From: Onthophagus taurus
Lineage: Eukaryota > Arthropoda > Insecta > Coleoptera > Scarabaeidae
Length of the DNA: 64,000 nucleotides
Direction: 5' to 3'
Assembly: GCF_036711975.1 (NCBI RefSeq)
Contig: NC_091971.1
Span: 10,423,501 to 10,487,500 of the forward strand
In this document: piece by piece, positions 11,512 to 26,100 of the stretch
Layout: each line of letters begins with the position of its first letter
Numbering within the stretch: position 1 is the first letter of the stretch
The notes under the pieces: model-generated
Told to the model about the DNA's origin: nothing
The model's input: the letters and a program-made list of their open reading frames with translations, nothing else
The model's database searches: none
Translations under genes and position numbers: made by a program

Positions 11512-13335
11512 CTATTGACATCCCCGTCCAAATAATTCCGTCATAATATCCTTTTTACTTTTATGTTTAAGATCACCACCAATATTATCATCAAGCTCCC
11601 CATTATCGATAGCCCTTAAAGTAGCTAAAAGCTTCTTTTTCTCTTCATAATTAACTTCTTTAAGATTCCCGTTCTTATCAGTATTTTTATTCGTCTTTTG
11701 AAAATTATATTCATCACCCCAAATCTTATTAACCAACTCTAAATCTTTTTCAGCCGCTTTCGATTCATCATTCACCTCAATTTTTTTCTTGCGAATTATC
11801 GAATCAGCCAAATCAACTTCTTTCAATTTTTCTAAAATCTTCGTTGTATCTTCTGAACAAGCTTCGTAATCGAATGTGTGTCTTTCCACCATTGTATTCA
11901 TAGTTTTAACCGATTTCATTACGTTTAAACAGTAATTACCTAATTCGGTTTCTTCAGGTTCTCTTTCAGCTGTTGTTTTCTTTAAATTATTTTCAACCGT
12001 TTCTGAAAGTAAATCTATTTTGTGATTGGAAAGTGTACGATGTAAAGGATTTGTTTTCAAAAAATTGTTTTTTATCGCAACTTTTTCTCCGTCCAACGAC
12101 AAATTCATTAAAGAGGTAGGTAATTCGTTATTTGAACGACCGGAAGTTAAACGATTTTTAACCGATTCAGCGGGAGATTTTAAAATGCTTCTTGGTCCAC
12201 TAATATCTTCGATTTTATTATCAATTGGATCTAATTTTAGTAAATCGGTTGTTGATTCAAGATCAACAGTTGAAGGGTCGGCGATTAAATCTGGGGTACT
12301 TTCAGCTTTTAATCGAATCGATGTAATCGATGGTCGTTGAGTTAAAATTTTTTTTCGATTTGCAATCGTTTGTTTCATCTCGTTGTTTAATTCAGGTACA
12401 TAGTGGCCATTTTTGTTTAACTCCTCCATAACTTGAGTTAAATCTTTTTGGCATTGTTTGTGTTTTGCAACTTCCTTGTTCAATTTGTACTTGGCATTTT
12501 TAGATTCCAACATTAAGCGTCTATTTAACATACTTATTTCTTTCTCGTAATCATTTATTTTTAATTTTGATTCTTCTAATTCTCGTTTTAACTTTTCTCT
12601 TTCACCCAAGTGTTTATCTTTTGTTAACGAGGTTAAATGTTTTAGTTGACTCCTTACATTATTTAATTCATCATCTTTTGCTTTTAATTGATCTATAACT
12701 TCTCGCAACGCTTTTTTGAGATTTTTATTTTTATCTTGAACTACTCGGAGTTCTTCTTCGTGCTTTTTGATTAATCTTGGTAATTCAGCATCGGCACCTT
12801 CATAACTTAAATAAATTAAATGTTAATTAAATTATATTCAATTTGTTTTAAACAAATACTTTTTTAGTGCTTTGTCTTGTCTTCTTTGCAAATTACGCAA
12901 AGCTTGGTTTTCTTTCGCTAATTCCTTAAAAAATAACAATATTAATGTATTTTGATCCAAATTTGATTACTTACCGCTAAATGAAAATTAGCATCATTTA
13001 ATTGACTTTGGACCGATCTTAATTTAATAAGTTTAGCTGATAAAACGCGTTGATTAACAGCATTTTTTGGATTTCCTCTATTTGTATATCGTATGGAAGC
13101 TGCTAAAGGATGGGGTTTTCGTTTTTGTACGTAACAGCTTGTATTTGACGAACAAAGCGTATCGCAACTTTTCTTTCTGAAAAGATTAAATTAAAAACAT
13201 AAATTGATTAAAAACACTTCAAGTTGACGTTAAAACGTTCAAAAACCTGTTTAATAATGGTATATTCGATGAGGTACTGCTAGTTGTACCGGGTTTTTGT
13301 GCCAAGGAAGTCACGCTAGCGGTCGAATTTGCCAT
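11512..13335 (-). CDS. LCA5: Lebercilin (LCA5) homologue, ciliary coiled-coil protein
   Basis: Lebercilin localises to the ciliary axoneme or basal body and interacts with intraflagellar transport in vertebrates. In an insect it would act in ciliated sensory neurons and perhaps sperm. The four exons in transcription order are 13335-13247, 13176-12975, 12924-12860 and 12805-11512. The three introns are 50-70 bp, all phases agree, and the product is 549 aa. The lebercilin domain covers roughly residues 75-290 and is a long coiled coil. It includes VLSAKLIKLRSVQSQL (compare vertebrate 'RILSARLLKINELQ'), ELAKENQALRNLQRRQDKAL and DKHLGEREKLKRELEESKLK. The C-terminal half is charged and low in complexity, ending MTELFGRGCQ. 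The start is the first ATG of a Ser/Thr-rich N-terminus (MANSTASVTSLAQKPG). A poly(A) signal lies at 11441-11446 on the minus strand. Confidence 0.88.
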
Positions 13336-13771
13336 TTCTTGTTTAAAAAAATGGCTTGTTTAAGATGATTTGTAGAAGGTTTTGAAGGGAAACTTGTCAC
13401 TGCTGCAATGCAGGACCATCTTTTGTTTACAATGATAAGGTGAGGGCTGTTACTATGGAAATTTTATTGGATTGGGTTGGATTAATTATACAGCTGTTTT
13501 TGAATTACATTCTTGTTACTACTTAAAACTTCGATATAACGGATTAATGCACACAAATTCAGTCAACGGTAAAATCTAAGAAGATTGCTGCATCCCGGGA
13601 ATAGGTGCACAGCTCGAAGGCCCGTTCGTGACGTCACACATAGGCCACAATACATAATATATATAATACACATATTTGGCCGTGCGTATTTTCTCCGTTA
13701 TATCGATGTTATACTGTAGTTATTATAATAAGAATGACTCATTAAAACACAAAAACAACTATTTAATTTTC
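13336..13771. other. Intergenic segment between GOGAT 3' end and LCA5 start, with a CRE palindrome
   Basis: This is the only space available for an LCA5 promoter. It contains GTTCGTGACGTCAC at 13624-13637, which embeds the CREB/ATF palindrome TGACGTCA. The flanking 26 bases are almost identical to a copy at 53.2 kb. A poly(A) signal for GOGAT (AATAAA on minus, 13772-13777) borders it. No other gene is seen. Confidence 0.4.
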
Positions 13772-14145
13772 TTTATTTTATAACAACATATATTTTAATT
13801 CAAAAAGTTTTAACTAGAACCCCATGATGAAAATCGAATTCAACACGGCCAACATTTTCGCCTATCTACACCTTTCTTAAACACATAAAATACAAAGACT
13901 CCAAAGATCTTAAATTTTTTTAAATTAAAAAGGAAAATTTCTTCGTTTTTTAATCACAACGCTTGTTTGTGTATAAAACCAGATCCGTGGAAACTTAAAA
14001 TCTTAAAAGTATAAAAAAATAAGAAAGAAAAAGAGATCTGACTCGAAACGTATTGATTTTTTAAAATTTCTCGAATTATTGTTGATTATTCCTATATTTA
14101 AAGTTTTAAAAAAGAAATTCTCAAAGTTTTAATACTTGATAGGTT

Positions 14146-17100
14146 TTAAACGGGGCAAAAAACCGGGTTTGGATTTGGTTGGATTATTCCTCCAGGACCT
14201 GGTAGTGCTGATTCACCTTTAAAGAATTCATCGACAGCTCGTGCTGCTTGACGACCTTCTGATATTGCCCAAACAACTAAAGATTGGCCTCTACGACAAT
14301 CTAAACAAAAAAAAAATTAAATACATAATTCATTAAAATAAAATTTTAATTACCTCCAGCTGCAAAAACATTATTAATATTTGTACGATAATTATTCGTT
14401 TCATAATTCGATCTAGCATCCAAATCTAAATCTAATTGATCGGAAATTGATCGTTCTGGTCCTAAGAATCCCATCGCTAAAAGTATTAAATCAGCGGGAT
14501 AAACTTTTTCAGTTTCTGGTTTTTGTTTCATTTCCCAACGGCCACTATCATCTTTTTCCCAATCGATATTCACGGTACGAATCCCACTAATATTTCCTTT
14601 ACCATCATCAATAAATTCTTTCGTCATTATGCTGAAAACACGAGGATCTTTTCCGTGTCTAATCTTAACCTCTTCGTGTCCATAATCAACTTTGAAAATT
14701 CTCGGCCATTGAGGCCAAGGATTATCTTTACCACGTTTAGGTCCCGGTTCTGGTAAAATTTCAAATGTCACTATTGATTTTGCACCATGTCTTAAAGACG
14801 TTGCGATGCAATCACATCCGGTGTCGCCACCTCCGATTACTATGACATCTTTGTCTTTAGCGTGAGGACCAGGTTGGTTTGTACCTAATTGGCGTTTTTG
14901 CCAAGACTCTAAAAATTCCATCGCGAAATGTATCCCACCTAATTGCCGCCCAGGGATTGGTAAATCTCTAGGCCATGTAGCTCCAGTAGATAAAACAACC
15001 GCATCGTATTCTTCACTCAATTCTTTTGCTGAAATATCTTTTCCTACGTTAACATTCGTTTTAAAAATAACCCCTTCAGCTGCCATTAAATCAACTCTCC
15101 TTTGCACAACGGTTTTGCTTAATTTCATCGTTGGAATTCCATATTCTAAAAGACCCCCAATACGATCGTTTCTTTCAAAAACGGTTACTAAATGTCCAGC
15201 TTTATTTAATTGTGCTGCACAAGCTAAACCAGCCGGGCCAGAACCAACAACAGCAACAGTTTTTCCACTTCTTACAGTTGGTGGTTGTGGTTTAATCCAA
15301 CCTTGCTCAAAAGCATGGTCGATAATTGCGCATTCGATGTTCTTAATGGTTACGCTAGGTTCTGAAATGCCTAAAACGCAAGCAGCTTCACATGGTGCTG
15401 GACAAACACGTCCAGTAAATTCTGGGAAATTATTGGTTTGAAGTAATTGGGCCAAAGCTTCCTTCCAATTATTTTGATAAACCAAATGATTCCATTTAGG
15501 TATAATATTACCTAACGGACAACCATGACTATTCGACTGACAAAATGGAATGCCACAATCCATACAACGAGCTGCTTGAATGCGTAAACCTTTCCGCACA
15601 TGGGTAAAATTATAAATTTCATCCCAATCTTTCAATCGCTTTTCAGCCGGACGATAAAGTCCGGTTTCTCTGGGATATTTCATAAACCCGCGAATTTTAT
15701 CTAATTTTTTTTGTTCAACAACACCATCCGGAATAACATCCTCAATATCCTGAATTTTCGGTTCAAAACCATTCACGGCCGGTTTTGCAACGTTATTAGT
15801 TTTAACCCCATTTTCTTCGATTTGTTTCATACTCTTCAAAGCTCTTTGATATTCATATGGGAATACTTTAACGAATTGAGAACGATACGTTTCAAAATCA
15901 TTTAATAATTTCTCAGCCAAAACACTTCCGGTTTTTTCGATAAACTCTTTTAATAATCCCTTAACCAAACTAACATCATCTTTTTCTTCTAATTTACATA
16001 ATTCGACCATTTCTGGGTTACACTTCATTGAAAATGAACCATCGATATCCCAAACGTATGCAATTCCACCTGACATTCCCGCAGCGAAGTTTCTTCCGGT
16101 TAATCCGAGAATTAAAACAGTTCCTCCAGTCATGTATTCGCAACCGTGGTCACCGACGCCTTCAACAACGGCTGTCGCACCAGAATTTCGCACAGCGAAC
16201 CTTTCTGATGCGATACCCCGCATGAAGGCTTTACCGGAAGTTGCGCCATATAAACAAACATTACCCACGATTACGTTTAAATGTGATTCAAACGGCGATG
16301 CTTTTGGAGGATAAATAATTACTTCTCCTCCTGATAAACCTTTACCGACATAATCATTCGCATCACCTTCTAAAATACACGTAATTCCTTTCGCTAAGAA
16401 AGCACAAAAACTTTGGCCGGCACTTCCAGTTAGATTTATTAAAATACGTTGACCGTCAGGTAATCCTTCTTCGTTGTATTTCTTTGAAATATAATAACTT
16501 AAAGTTGAGCCGAAAGCACGACATTCATTGGTGATTTTAAGATTGATTTTAACTTCCTTTTTAGTTCCATCAATGATTTCTTGACAATTTTTGATTAATT
16601 CGTTATCTAATCGTTGTTCTAATTGGAAATCTTGACGTTCTGAACCCCCGACGATATTAACTCCAGGTCGCATATGAAGAGCATTTTGTAAGATCATGTT
16701 TAAGTTGAGACATCTCGCTTTGTTACTTCCGGATTCGAGGGGTTTTAAAAGATCCGTTCGTCCAATTAATTGTTGGAAATTCCGAACACCTATAGCAGCC
16801 ATGTGTAATCGAACTTCTTCCGCTAACATAAAGAAGTAATTGATGACGTGTTCCGGTTGACCAGTGAATTTTTTGCGAAGAATCGGATCTTGCGTGGCTA
16901 TTCCAACTGGGCAAGTGTTTAAATGGCATTTTCGCATCATTGTGCATCCCATAGCAATTAGTGGGGCAGTGCTAAAACCCATTTCATCTGCTCCTAATAT
17001 AGCAGCAACAATTACATCGAAACCTAAACATAATTAATTCAAATTAAAATGATTCTAAGAATTAAATCATTTTTAATCACCTGTTCTGATATTTCCATCA

Positions 17101-20100
17101 GCTTGTAAAACAATCCTAGATCTTAGATTGTTCAAAACTAACACCTGATGAGTTTCTGCAACCCCCAATTCCCAAGGTAACCCAGCATTTTTAATACCAG
17201 TCCAAGAACTAGCTCCAGTCCCACCTTCTTGCCCGGAAACAACGATATGTTCAGCTTTTCCTTTAGCAACTCCAGAAGCAACAACACCAACTCCAACCTC
17301 AGAAACTAATTTAACGGAAATTCTCGCCATAGGATTGGCGCATTTTAAATCGTAAATCAGTTCGGCTAAATCTTCAATTGAATAAATATCGTGGTGAGGT
17401 GGAGGCGAAATCAAACCAACCCCAGGAACGGAATGGCGCATCTTCGCAATTTCCGCCGATACTTTAAAACCGGGGAGTTCGCCACCTTCACCGGGTTTAG
17501 CACCCTGCGCCATTTTTATTTGTAAATCATCCGCGTGAGCTAAATAGGACGATGTTACGCCGAAACGACCCGAAGCAACTTGTTTGATTGCCGAACGTCT
17601 TTGCGAATCTAAATAACGAGCTGGATCTTCGCCACCTTCACCTGTATTACTTTTTCCACCAATCTAAATAAGAAAAAGGATTAGAGAGATAATAAAACTC
17701 GTGACGAAATTATACTTTATTCATAGCTACTGCTAAAGCTGAATGGGATTCCATGCTGATAGAACCAAAACTCATCGCGCCAGTGTTGAATCTTTTAACA
17801 ATTTCGGAGGCCGGTTCTATTTCTGAAAGTGGTAAAGGTTGATCTAAAGTTCTTAGTTCTAATCTACCTCGAAGAAGGCAACTTCTTACTGCAGCCATTG
17901 TTGCTTCTCTAAATTTATCATAAGCGTTTTGACTTTTAGATGATGCTGCTTCCTAAATAAAATCAAAAAAATTTGTTTTGGCAAAAATAAAATATATATG
18001 AGAGTGTTGATTTAAAGTGATCAAGATAAAGTTGTAAGTTTTATGGAAATTAAATGAATCTGCAATTTTGACATTTGTTATACAGTTTTTATTGTTCTTT
18101 GTTAAGATGGCAGCATGGAATGAACTCCTGATAATCCTGAAACTACCTTCTGCCATAAATATAACAAATAAAAAAAAGGAGTTTCGCTGCGTGATTAATT
18201 TTGGGATGGATTATTTTAATTTTTTGATCTATCACTTTAATCAACTATATACAGGGTGTTTCTAAATTGATGCGATTTTAGGGGTAAGATTTTAAGGGGT
18301 GATTTTTCGGCAAAAAATAAGGGGTGTCTTTCACACAACTTTTTGTTCAAAACTCCTTCTTCTCCAAGTTATAGCGCTCTAAAGTTAAAAGAAAAATCTG
18401 CAACTCTCTTATCTCAGTTAGTTTGATCACAAAAAATAAAATAATGCTGAGATCAATTTGACATAACTTCATTTCATTCTTCTAAATTCCTCCATAGTGG
18501 ATTTATTAAATAAAAACGATTTTTTCCCTCTAACTTTAGAGTGTTATAACTTGGTGGGGAAGGGGTTTTGAACAAAAAGTTAATTAAGTTAATTTTTGCT
18601 GAAAAATAACTCCTTAAAATCTTTCACATCAATTTAGAAACACCTTGTATATACAACCTCAAATAACTTACTTGAAGAGACGCAATACTAGCAGGATCAT
18701 TAATATGTTTTTCTCCACCTGTTCTATAATGATACACCCCAATATCTTTTAAAACTAAAGTATCCGGTTGTTTTTTATAAGTATTTCTATGTCGTTCATA
18801 AATTTCAATAGCCAACATATCCATAGGAAGACCTCCAACTCGAGAAGGTGTACCTTTAAAACATTTATCAATAATATCCTCCCCCAAACCAATAGCTTCA
18901 AAAATTTGAGCTCCCTTATAAGATTGTAAAGTTGAAATTCCCATTTTAGCCATAACTTTGCTAATTCCGGTTTGCATAGCTTGGGCGTAATTTTGATAGA
19001 TAATCTCGTCGGTGAAACCACCATCTAAAACGCCGGTATCTCTTAAACTTGAGGCTAATTCTAAAGCTAAATAAGGACAAATTGCGTCTGCACCATAACC
19101 AAGAAGAACGCAGATGTGATGGACTTCTCTTGGTTCGCCAGATTCAATTACTAACGCAACTTTCATACGATTTCTAGTTTCAATTAAGTGATGATGAACG
19201 GCGCCTAAAGCTAAAAGACTGCTTATGGGTACTCGTTCTTCCCCGGCTTGTCGATCTGATAAGATTAAAATTTCATTTTTCTTGCTGGCTTTTTCCGACT
19301 CTAAACAAATTTGATCTAAACGCGTTTTTAAACCTGGCGGTCCTTCAAAAGCGTCGTAGGTAATATCAATTACTTGACACGACCAATTGCGGTGGGAAGT
19401 TAATTTTAAAACTTCTAAATCGGATATTGAAAGAATCGGTTGTTGAAGCCAAAGGCGATGGACTTGTTTTGAGGATGGTTCTAAAATATTCGATTCAGGA
19501 CCAATTGGACATTGAAGCGACATGACGACTTTTTCCCTGAAAGGATCTATTGGTGGGTTGGTAACTTGCGCGAAAAGTTGTTTAAAGTAATCATAGAGGA
19601 GTGGTTGGAATTGGGATAAACAAGCTAATGGGGCGTCGTTTCCCATACTTCCCAAAGCTTCTTTCCTATGAATTAAAAATTAAGATTAATAATTTATTAG
19701 ATTTATAAGTAATAATTTACTTGTTATTAATCATTGGAAGAAGTAACATTTGAATTCCCTCTGTTGAATACCCAAACAGTGAAAGTCTTTTATCATCTAA
19801 TCCACTTGGTTGATATGGTGCTTTTATTGGATTTCCAGATGTTAAATGAGCTTGGCGAAGCTCTTCCATTGTAATCTAAATTTATTTATAATTGATTAAT
19901 AATAAGGATCAAATGGAATTGGGGAAGCAAAACATTTTTGAGTGTTAATAAAAAAAATGTTAACAATGAAATGAAGCTTATAAAAACAGATATGCTAAAT
20001 ACACAGATATACAACATAAAAACGAAAAAATAATAATACCAAAGTTATTTATAAAACATAATTTGTTAACAAACTTTTCCAAGACACACCACTCACCGTC

Positions 20101-23100
20101 TTCATATCAGGAAAGCAACATGCAAAAACAAGAGACAAATGTTCAATTATTAATAATCATCCCTAAAATATATCGTTTTTTGTGAAAACTTTAGTGAAAA
20201 ACTTTTAATTTATCACTTTACTAGAAACTAAAATATATATTAAAAACCCACCTGCTCTTTTAGCCAAATTGAATGAGGTCTTGCATGAGCAATATTTTTT
20301 TTCAATTCAATATCTTGTATCACTTTCTTCTCGACGGTGTCAATAAGTAACATTCGTCCCGGTTTTAGACGACTTTTAAAGATGACATTTTCAGGTGCAA
20401 CATCGTAAACTCCCACCTAACAAATTGTATTAATTTTTTTATTTATAAAAACGATATTGAATTACCTCGCTGGCCATAACCATAACGTTATCTTTCGTGA
20501 TATAAAATCGAGATGGTCTTAAACCGTTTCTATCTAAAATCGCGCCAACATAGCGACCATCTGTGAATGAAATCAAAGCTGGTCCATCCCATGGTTCCAT
20601 ACAACATGCAGCCCATTTGTAATAATCACGTTTATCACTGGACATTGTTGGATCATTTTGCCAAGCTTCTGGTACCATCGTCATAACAGCCTAATAAAGA
20701 TAGTTAGTTAGTTTAGTGTAATTTAGTTATGTTTTTATTTACTTCTGGTAAAGATCGTTTTCCCGCATGTACCAAAAATTCTAACACACAATCAGCTGAA
20801 CCACTATCTGATAAGTTAGGTTCAACAACTGGATATAAATTTTGTAAGTTTTCTTTGAAAATATCACTCTTCATAACACCTTCCCTGGCTTTCATGAAAT
20901 TAACATTACCACGTAAAGTGTTAATCTCTCCATTATGAGCCAACATTCTAAAAGAAACCAAACAATTACAAATAAGACAAAAATTGAAATTTGAACTTTT
21001 TATGTCATCAAAATAAATCTTTTTTTTCTCATTTTCTTTACTTCTTACAAATTAACAATAATTTATCTCATTTTTTTTTGATAATTTTTAAATGATTTGA
21101 AATAAATGACGACATGAACCATGCATTATAATCTAATTTTTTTTTTTACAATTAATATTTTTATCCATGGGTGCTAGGTTTTCTTGAAGAACATAATATT
21201 ATGATATGAAGGCGAACAAAGAAGAGACAAATTGTTTTAAATTATAATTTAACACCACTTTTTTTTAATTTTTTTTTTTTAATTCTTTTGTATTTTTTGT
21301 AATTTTTTTTTTGAGGGATTATTTTATTGTGTTAACCTTATCTTGCGACTTAAGGGTTCAAGTCCTCCATGTGTCAGGGTTCCGGCCACCGTCGACCGTC
21401 CACAGAAGCTTCCCGGCTTCTCTTCTGCCCCAGCGAATTCCGTGTCCCCGCTACCAACGGTGTTGGCAACTTTTGACACCTTTAACTACTCCATTAGACG
21501 TTTAAAAAGGACTACCAAAGATGTACTATTTCATTTCTATTCAAAAAAATTTATTTACTTTGAAAAAAAATTAATCTTTTAATTAATCTAAAAGATTAAT
21601 TTTTTTAATTTAAAAATAAGAAAAGCGTTTTGGTACATCTTTGGTTTTAGATTATAATCGAAAGAAAATACAAAGATTAAACTAAACAAAACGATGGATT
21701 TTAAACTAAAATTGTACGATACATCAATTGATTACTATGAATATTTTTTTGTGAGTAAAAAATGAATGTTTTGTTATTAACTGCGAAAATAAACTTAAAA
21801 GATTTTTTAATTACCTAATAAAAAACAAAAAAGTTATAGTAAAAATAAAAAATCTTTTGAGTTTTCGAATAAATCTAAACTTAAAATGTTAGAATGAAAA
21901 TAGCGTTAAATAGAAGTAGAAGAAAATAGATATTTTAGCTTTGAAAAAGTTGTGCACAATTTGTACAATAGAAGAAAAATTTCCTAATTGTAACCGCCGC
22001 GTGTGCTAAGCCATTTTTTTATTCTTTAAAATCTACCACTTACACATTATGGACCGAAAATTAAAGGATCGAGGAATAAAAGAAGTTTTACCTTAAAGGA
22101 TGAGCTCTTTCCCAGCTCGGAAACGTATTAGTTGAAAACCTGGTATGCACCAAAGCCAAATATGTCACAAAGAGCGGATCCAACAGATCAGGAAAGTACA
22201 ACCATAATTGATCCGACGTTAATTGTCCTTTGTAAACAATTATCCTTCTGCTTAGCGAACAAATGTAGAAACGTTTTCCAGGTGATGGAATTAAATGAGT
22301 AGCTCGTTTTCGTAATACGAAGAATTGAGTATCTAATACATCCTCTGGAACTTCCGTGTTAGCAGGAACAACAAAAACCTAAACGAAACAAAAAATTTAA
22401 TAAATTACTTCGATTATGATTAATTAATTTACTTGTCTCATGAACGGCTCGGAATTTCTCGCAACAGTTCCAATCGATGAACTATCTGTTGGAACAGTTC
22501 TCCAAGCGAGAACCGACATTCCAAGATCTTTAGCAAGAGCAGCAAATTTTTCTTCCGATTCTTGATGATGAAGTTTATCCAAATAGAAAATTCCCGTTGC
22601 ATAGTGACCCAAAGGTGGTAATTGAACACCATAGGAATCTCTAAAAATAATTAAAAGAATTTACATCATTTAAAACGTTTATGATATTCTTTGAATTATT
22701 TATAAACATTTTTCTGTGTAAGTTCTTTTAAATCAGATTAGATAATTAAATACAATGAAAAACGGATTCCGTTTAAATCCACATAAAAATGTTCATATTT
22801 ACGTCTTACTTGGTTATTGCGCAACTTTATTTATAAATATGGATTACTTAAAAAATGTTATCGCGAATTATTAATTGCGTTGTTTATATTGAATTATTAA
22901 GCTATAAAGAAAAATAAGTTAAAATACGTGTTTAAAATTTTTCTATTTTAAAAAATAGAAAGTTCTGTAATCATTAAGTAAATAAAATTCGATTCTTTTT
23001 CTTTTATTTGATACTAAAACTTTCAAATTTTGGTTTTCAAAATATTAATAACGAATTTAGGTTTCGATATAGGTTGTGTTTTGAAAACGTGTAAAAATAG

Positions 23101-26100
23101 TGACTAGTCGATTTGATTTTGGTATGATCACCACGTCTAATAAATCAACAGATACTTATTTATGAAAGAAGTCCAAAAGAATTTACATTTCTTGTGATGG
23201 GTATCTCTTTTTAATCATTTAATTTAAAATTCAAATGAGTACTAATCTCTTGATTATATCATTGTTACATATTACCCTCGAGAATTTCCTCACGTAATAT
23301 AAGTTATCTATGTATATAGATAACATATGTAATTATTGGGCTGAGATGTTATAAGTACAAGTTGAGGAAGTTTTGCGAAGGCGCTATAAATAATTTCGAA
23401 AACAATATTTAATCGATAAAGTACGTCACAATCCAGATCCATAGTTATAGCAGATAATGTAGAATTACTAGAAAACATTGTATTAATTCTTTCAAATCAA
23501 CCATAATACTCATTCTTTTTTCTAAAATCTTCCTGAATTACGTTGTTACCACGTCTTTAATGGTGAATTATAGTCAGATATAGTTTTCGTCGCCTATAAA
23601 ACTGAAAATTCCAATTTATGTATGTAACATCGTCAATTCTAAAGTAATGAGGTTGTAAATCATTAAGGAAGTTTCGCAAATTATACCACTTCAACGATGA
23701 TATAAAATTATCTTTTATTAGACTCTTAAATTTATGTTTAATTGGCACAATACATCTCATTCTCTCATCTTAATGGATTTTCATAACATAAATAAAATCT
23801 ATTGCGTGATCAAGTACAAATAAGTCCTATATTGGTGGTGTCTTAAACATCAAGAAAAAATTTAGTGTTACTAAACAACACAAGTAAAAATTGGGCATGA
23901 TACATATTGCTGATTGGAAATCTATCTTAATTACCCTTGTTACATAAATTTTAACATCTTATTTTCCCTACAGGAACGATACCTGACATCTTCAATTGGG
24001 ACTTACAATAATACATACAATAAAAATCAAGATAAGTACGACCTACGAACTTATCTTTTTTCTTGGGTCAACTTCTAGTTATAGTGGCAAATATTTACTG
24101 GGAGTAGCCTCCAGTTATATATATTTATCGTGATAAGAACAACGTCAACAAGGTGAATGATATGTATCACAGCAAAATCTGGAATCTAATCAAATATTGT
24201 TTTTTTCTGAAACATTTTAGATTTATTTCTAAAAGATCAAGACTTTTTAATATCTATGTAAATATTTATTTTAAAACAGACTTCTGTTTTAGATCTTTGG
24301 CAACATTACAAACTAACTGTATGAAAATAAATTATTCAACTAAAATATCAGCTATTTTAGTCTTCTATCAAGTTTACACATTATATTTGGATCTGCTTAA
24401 ACTATTAATTAACTAGCAATAATAAATAGATTCCAACTATCTTAATAAGCACAAATAATGATCTCAAAGAGATCCGGATACTTGCGCCTGTTATTTACAT
24501 TTTTAACTGGTAGGAAGGTGCCACTCATTCAGACATGTTTACTTATTCAGACCAATCCCAGATAGGATATGTTTAGGAACATGTAACGATTATTTATTAT
24601 TGTGATTCCTAATATAGGTCCAAATCTATTATACCATATACAGAGTGATTCAAAACAATGATTAAACATTAATAGGTCAAAAACAAGTTGAAAAGTCCTA
24701 ATGAACATTGTAATATTGTGAACGTACTTTAATTATTATTGAAGATGTTGTAAATGTCGTCCTGCAACGTCAACACAGAATCATCTTATAACCGAGTTTT
24801 ATTGGTTTATCAGTAAACAAAATATTAGTTAAGCAATTTGGACGTTCAGCAGCTTAACTAAAAACCATTGATAGAATATCAATTTTGCGTGGTAATCTGA
24901 AGAAGTGAGGGTTTGCACATGTTGGATATGGTAAAGGTAAATAAGTTGCTCAAAGTTTCCAAACAACATGTGCGCTTGTATCCACTTGAGCCGAAATTCT
25001 TCTCACACTAGTTTCGGGACTTTCATCCATTGCATTTAAAATTTATTTTTCTATCTCCGCCGTACATAAGGATCTATGCCATCCGCTACCATCAGATCTG
25101 GTTAGAGTTAGAGCATAGATACAGAACATAGACCTGTTAAGACCATTGAGCCAACTTGGCGTAATCGCTAAGTATTGAAATTAATCCGTATATTGTTCAT
25201 TACATCGCTAAGATGTTCATTGATACACAAAATAAATAAACTATACAAAACATTAATTTGTAATATTCTTCAATATTCTATTTATAACAAAAATAAATCA
25301 TCTTCATCAATAGGAACACTTTCAAACACTCTGTATTGTTTAAATAAATTTATCTTTACCGCGATCAACGTATTTTTCCAACACTTAACCAAAATCGTTT
25401 TTTAACCACTTACGATAAAAAACTAATGTTGTACTTATTTTGTTGTTTTTTGCTCATTTGCGACATAAAAAAGAATTAGAATTAAAATATTAATTACAGT
25501 ATTATGTAAAGATGTACTTAAAAAGTCGTAATTCAATAAATGTTAACGGAAACTTTTAAAACTTGTTATTTTTAGAACTCTAGAAATGTTGAAATAACAA
25601 TTTGTAAGAATCTAGATAAATCTCTCAAATCAATTTTTTCCTCTATGTTTATCTTCTTAAAGATGTTAAGATAAATCAATTTATGTCAATTTGTTATTGA
25701 GTAACTTTTCAAAATATAAGATTAAAATTTGAGAGTCAAAACATTTTATGTAAAGTTTATAGAGATAAAAACGCCAAACGTGTTATTGTTACAAAAGTGG
25801 TATTTTTCCTTCCACTCGACTATTTAAAAACATACCATGATAAAAACTAAAATATCAAACAACAAATAATAAAATCCAGGAGATTTTGATAAAGAAATCA
25901 ATAGTCACAAATTGGTACAAACAATTATAACGCGATCGTGTCGAGTTTGGTAATAAAATTAAAAATAAAATCATAATATACAACATTAAAGTCGGCTACG
26001 TTTATCTAAAAGTGTTTTTAAACGTCTAGAGAATCAGTATTGAATCACATTCGAGCAAAGTCCAAGTTTTTCAACCAACTGTGTAATCTCGTAATTCCAC

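Noticed and set aside
16723-16947. Second minus-strand frame and several plus frames inside GOGAT
   Set aside because: Shadows of the intact GOGAT exon in other frames.
21340-21480. B-box-like GGTTCAAGTCC in a GC-rich patch
   Set aside because: T-arm does not pair and no acceptor stem exists; at most a SINE relic.
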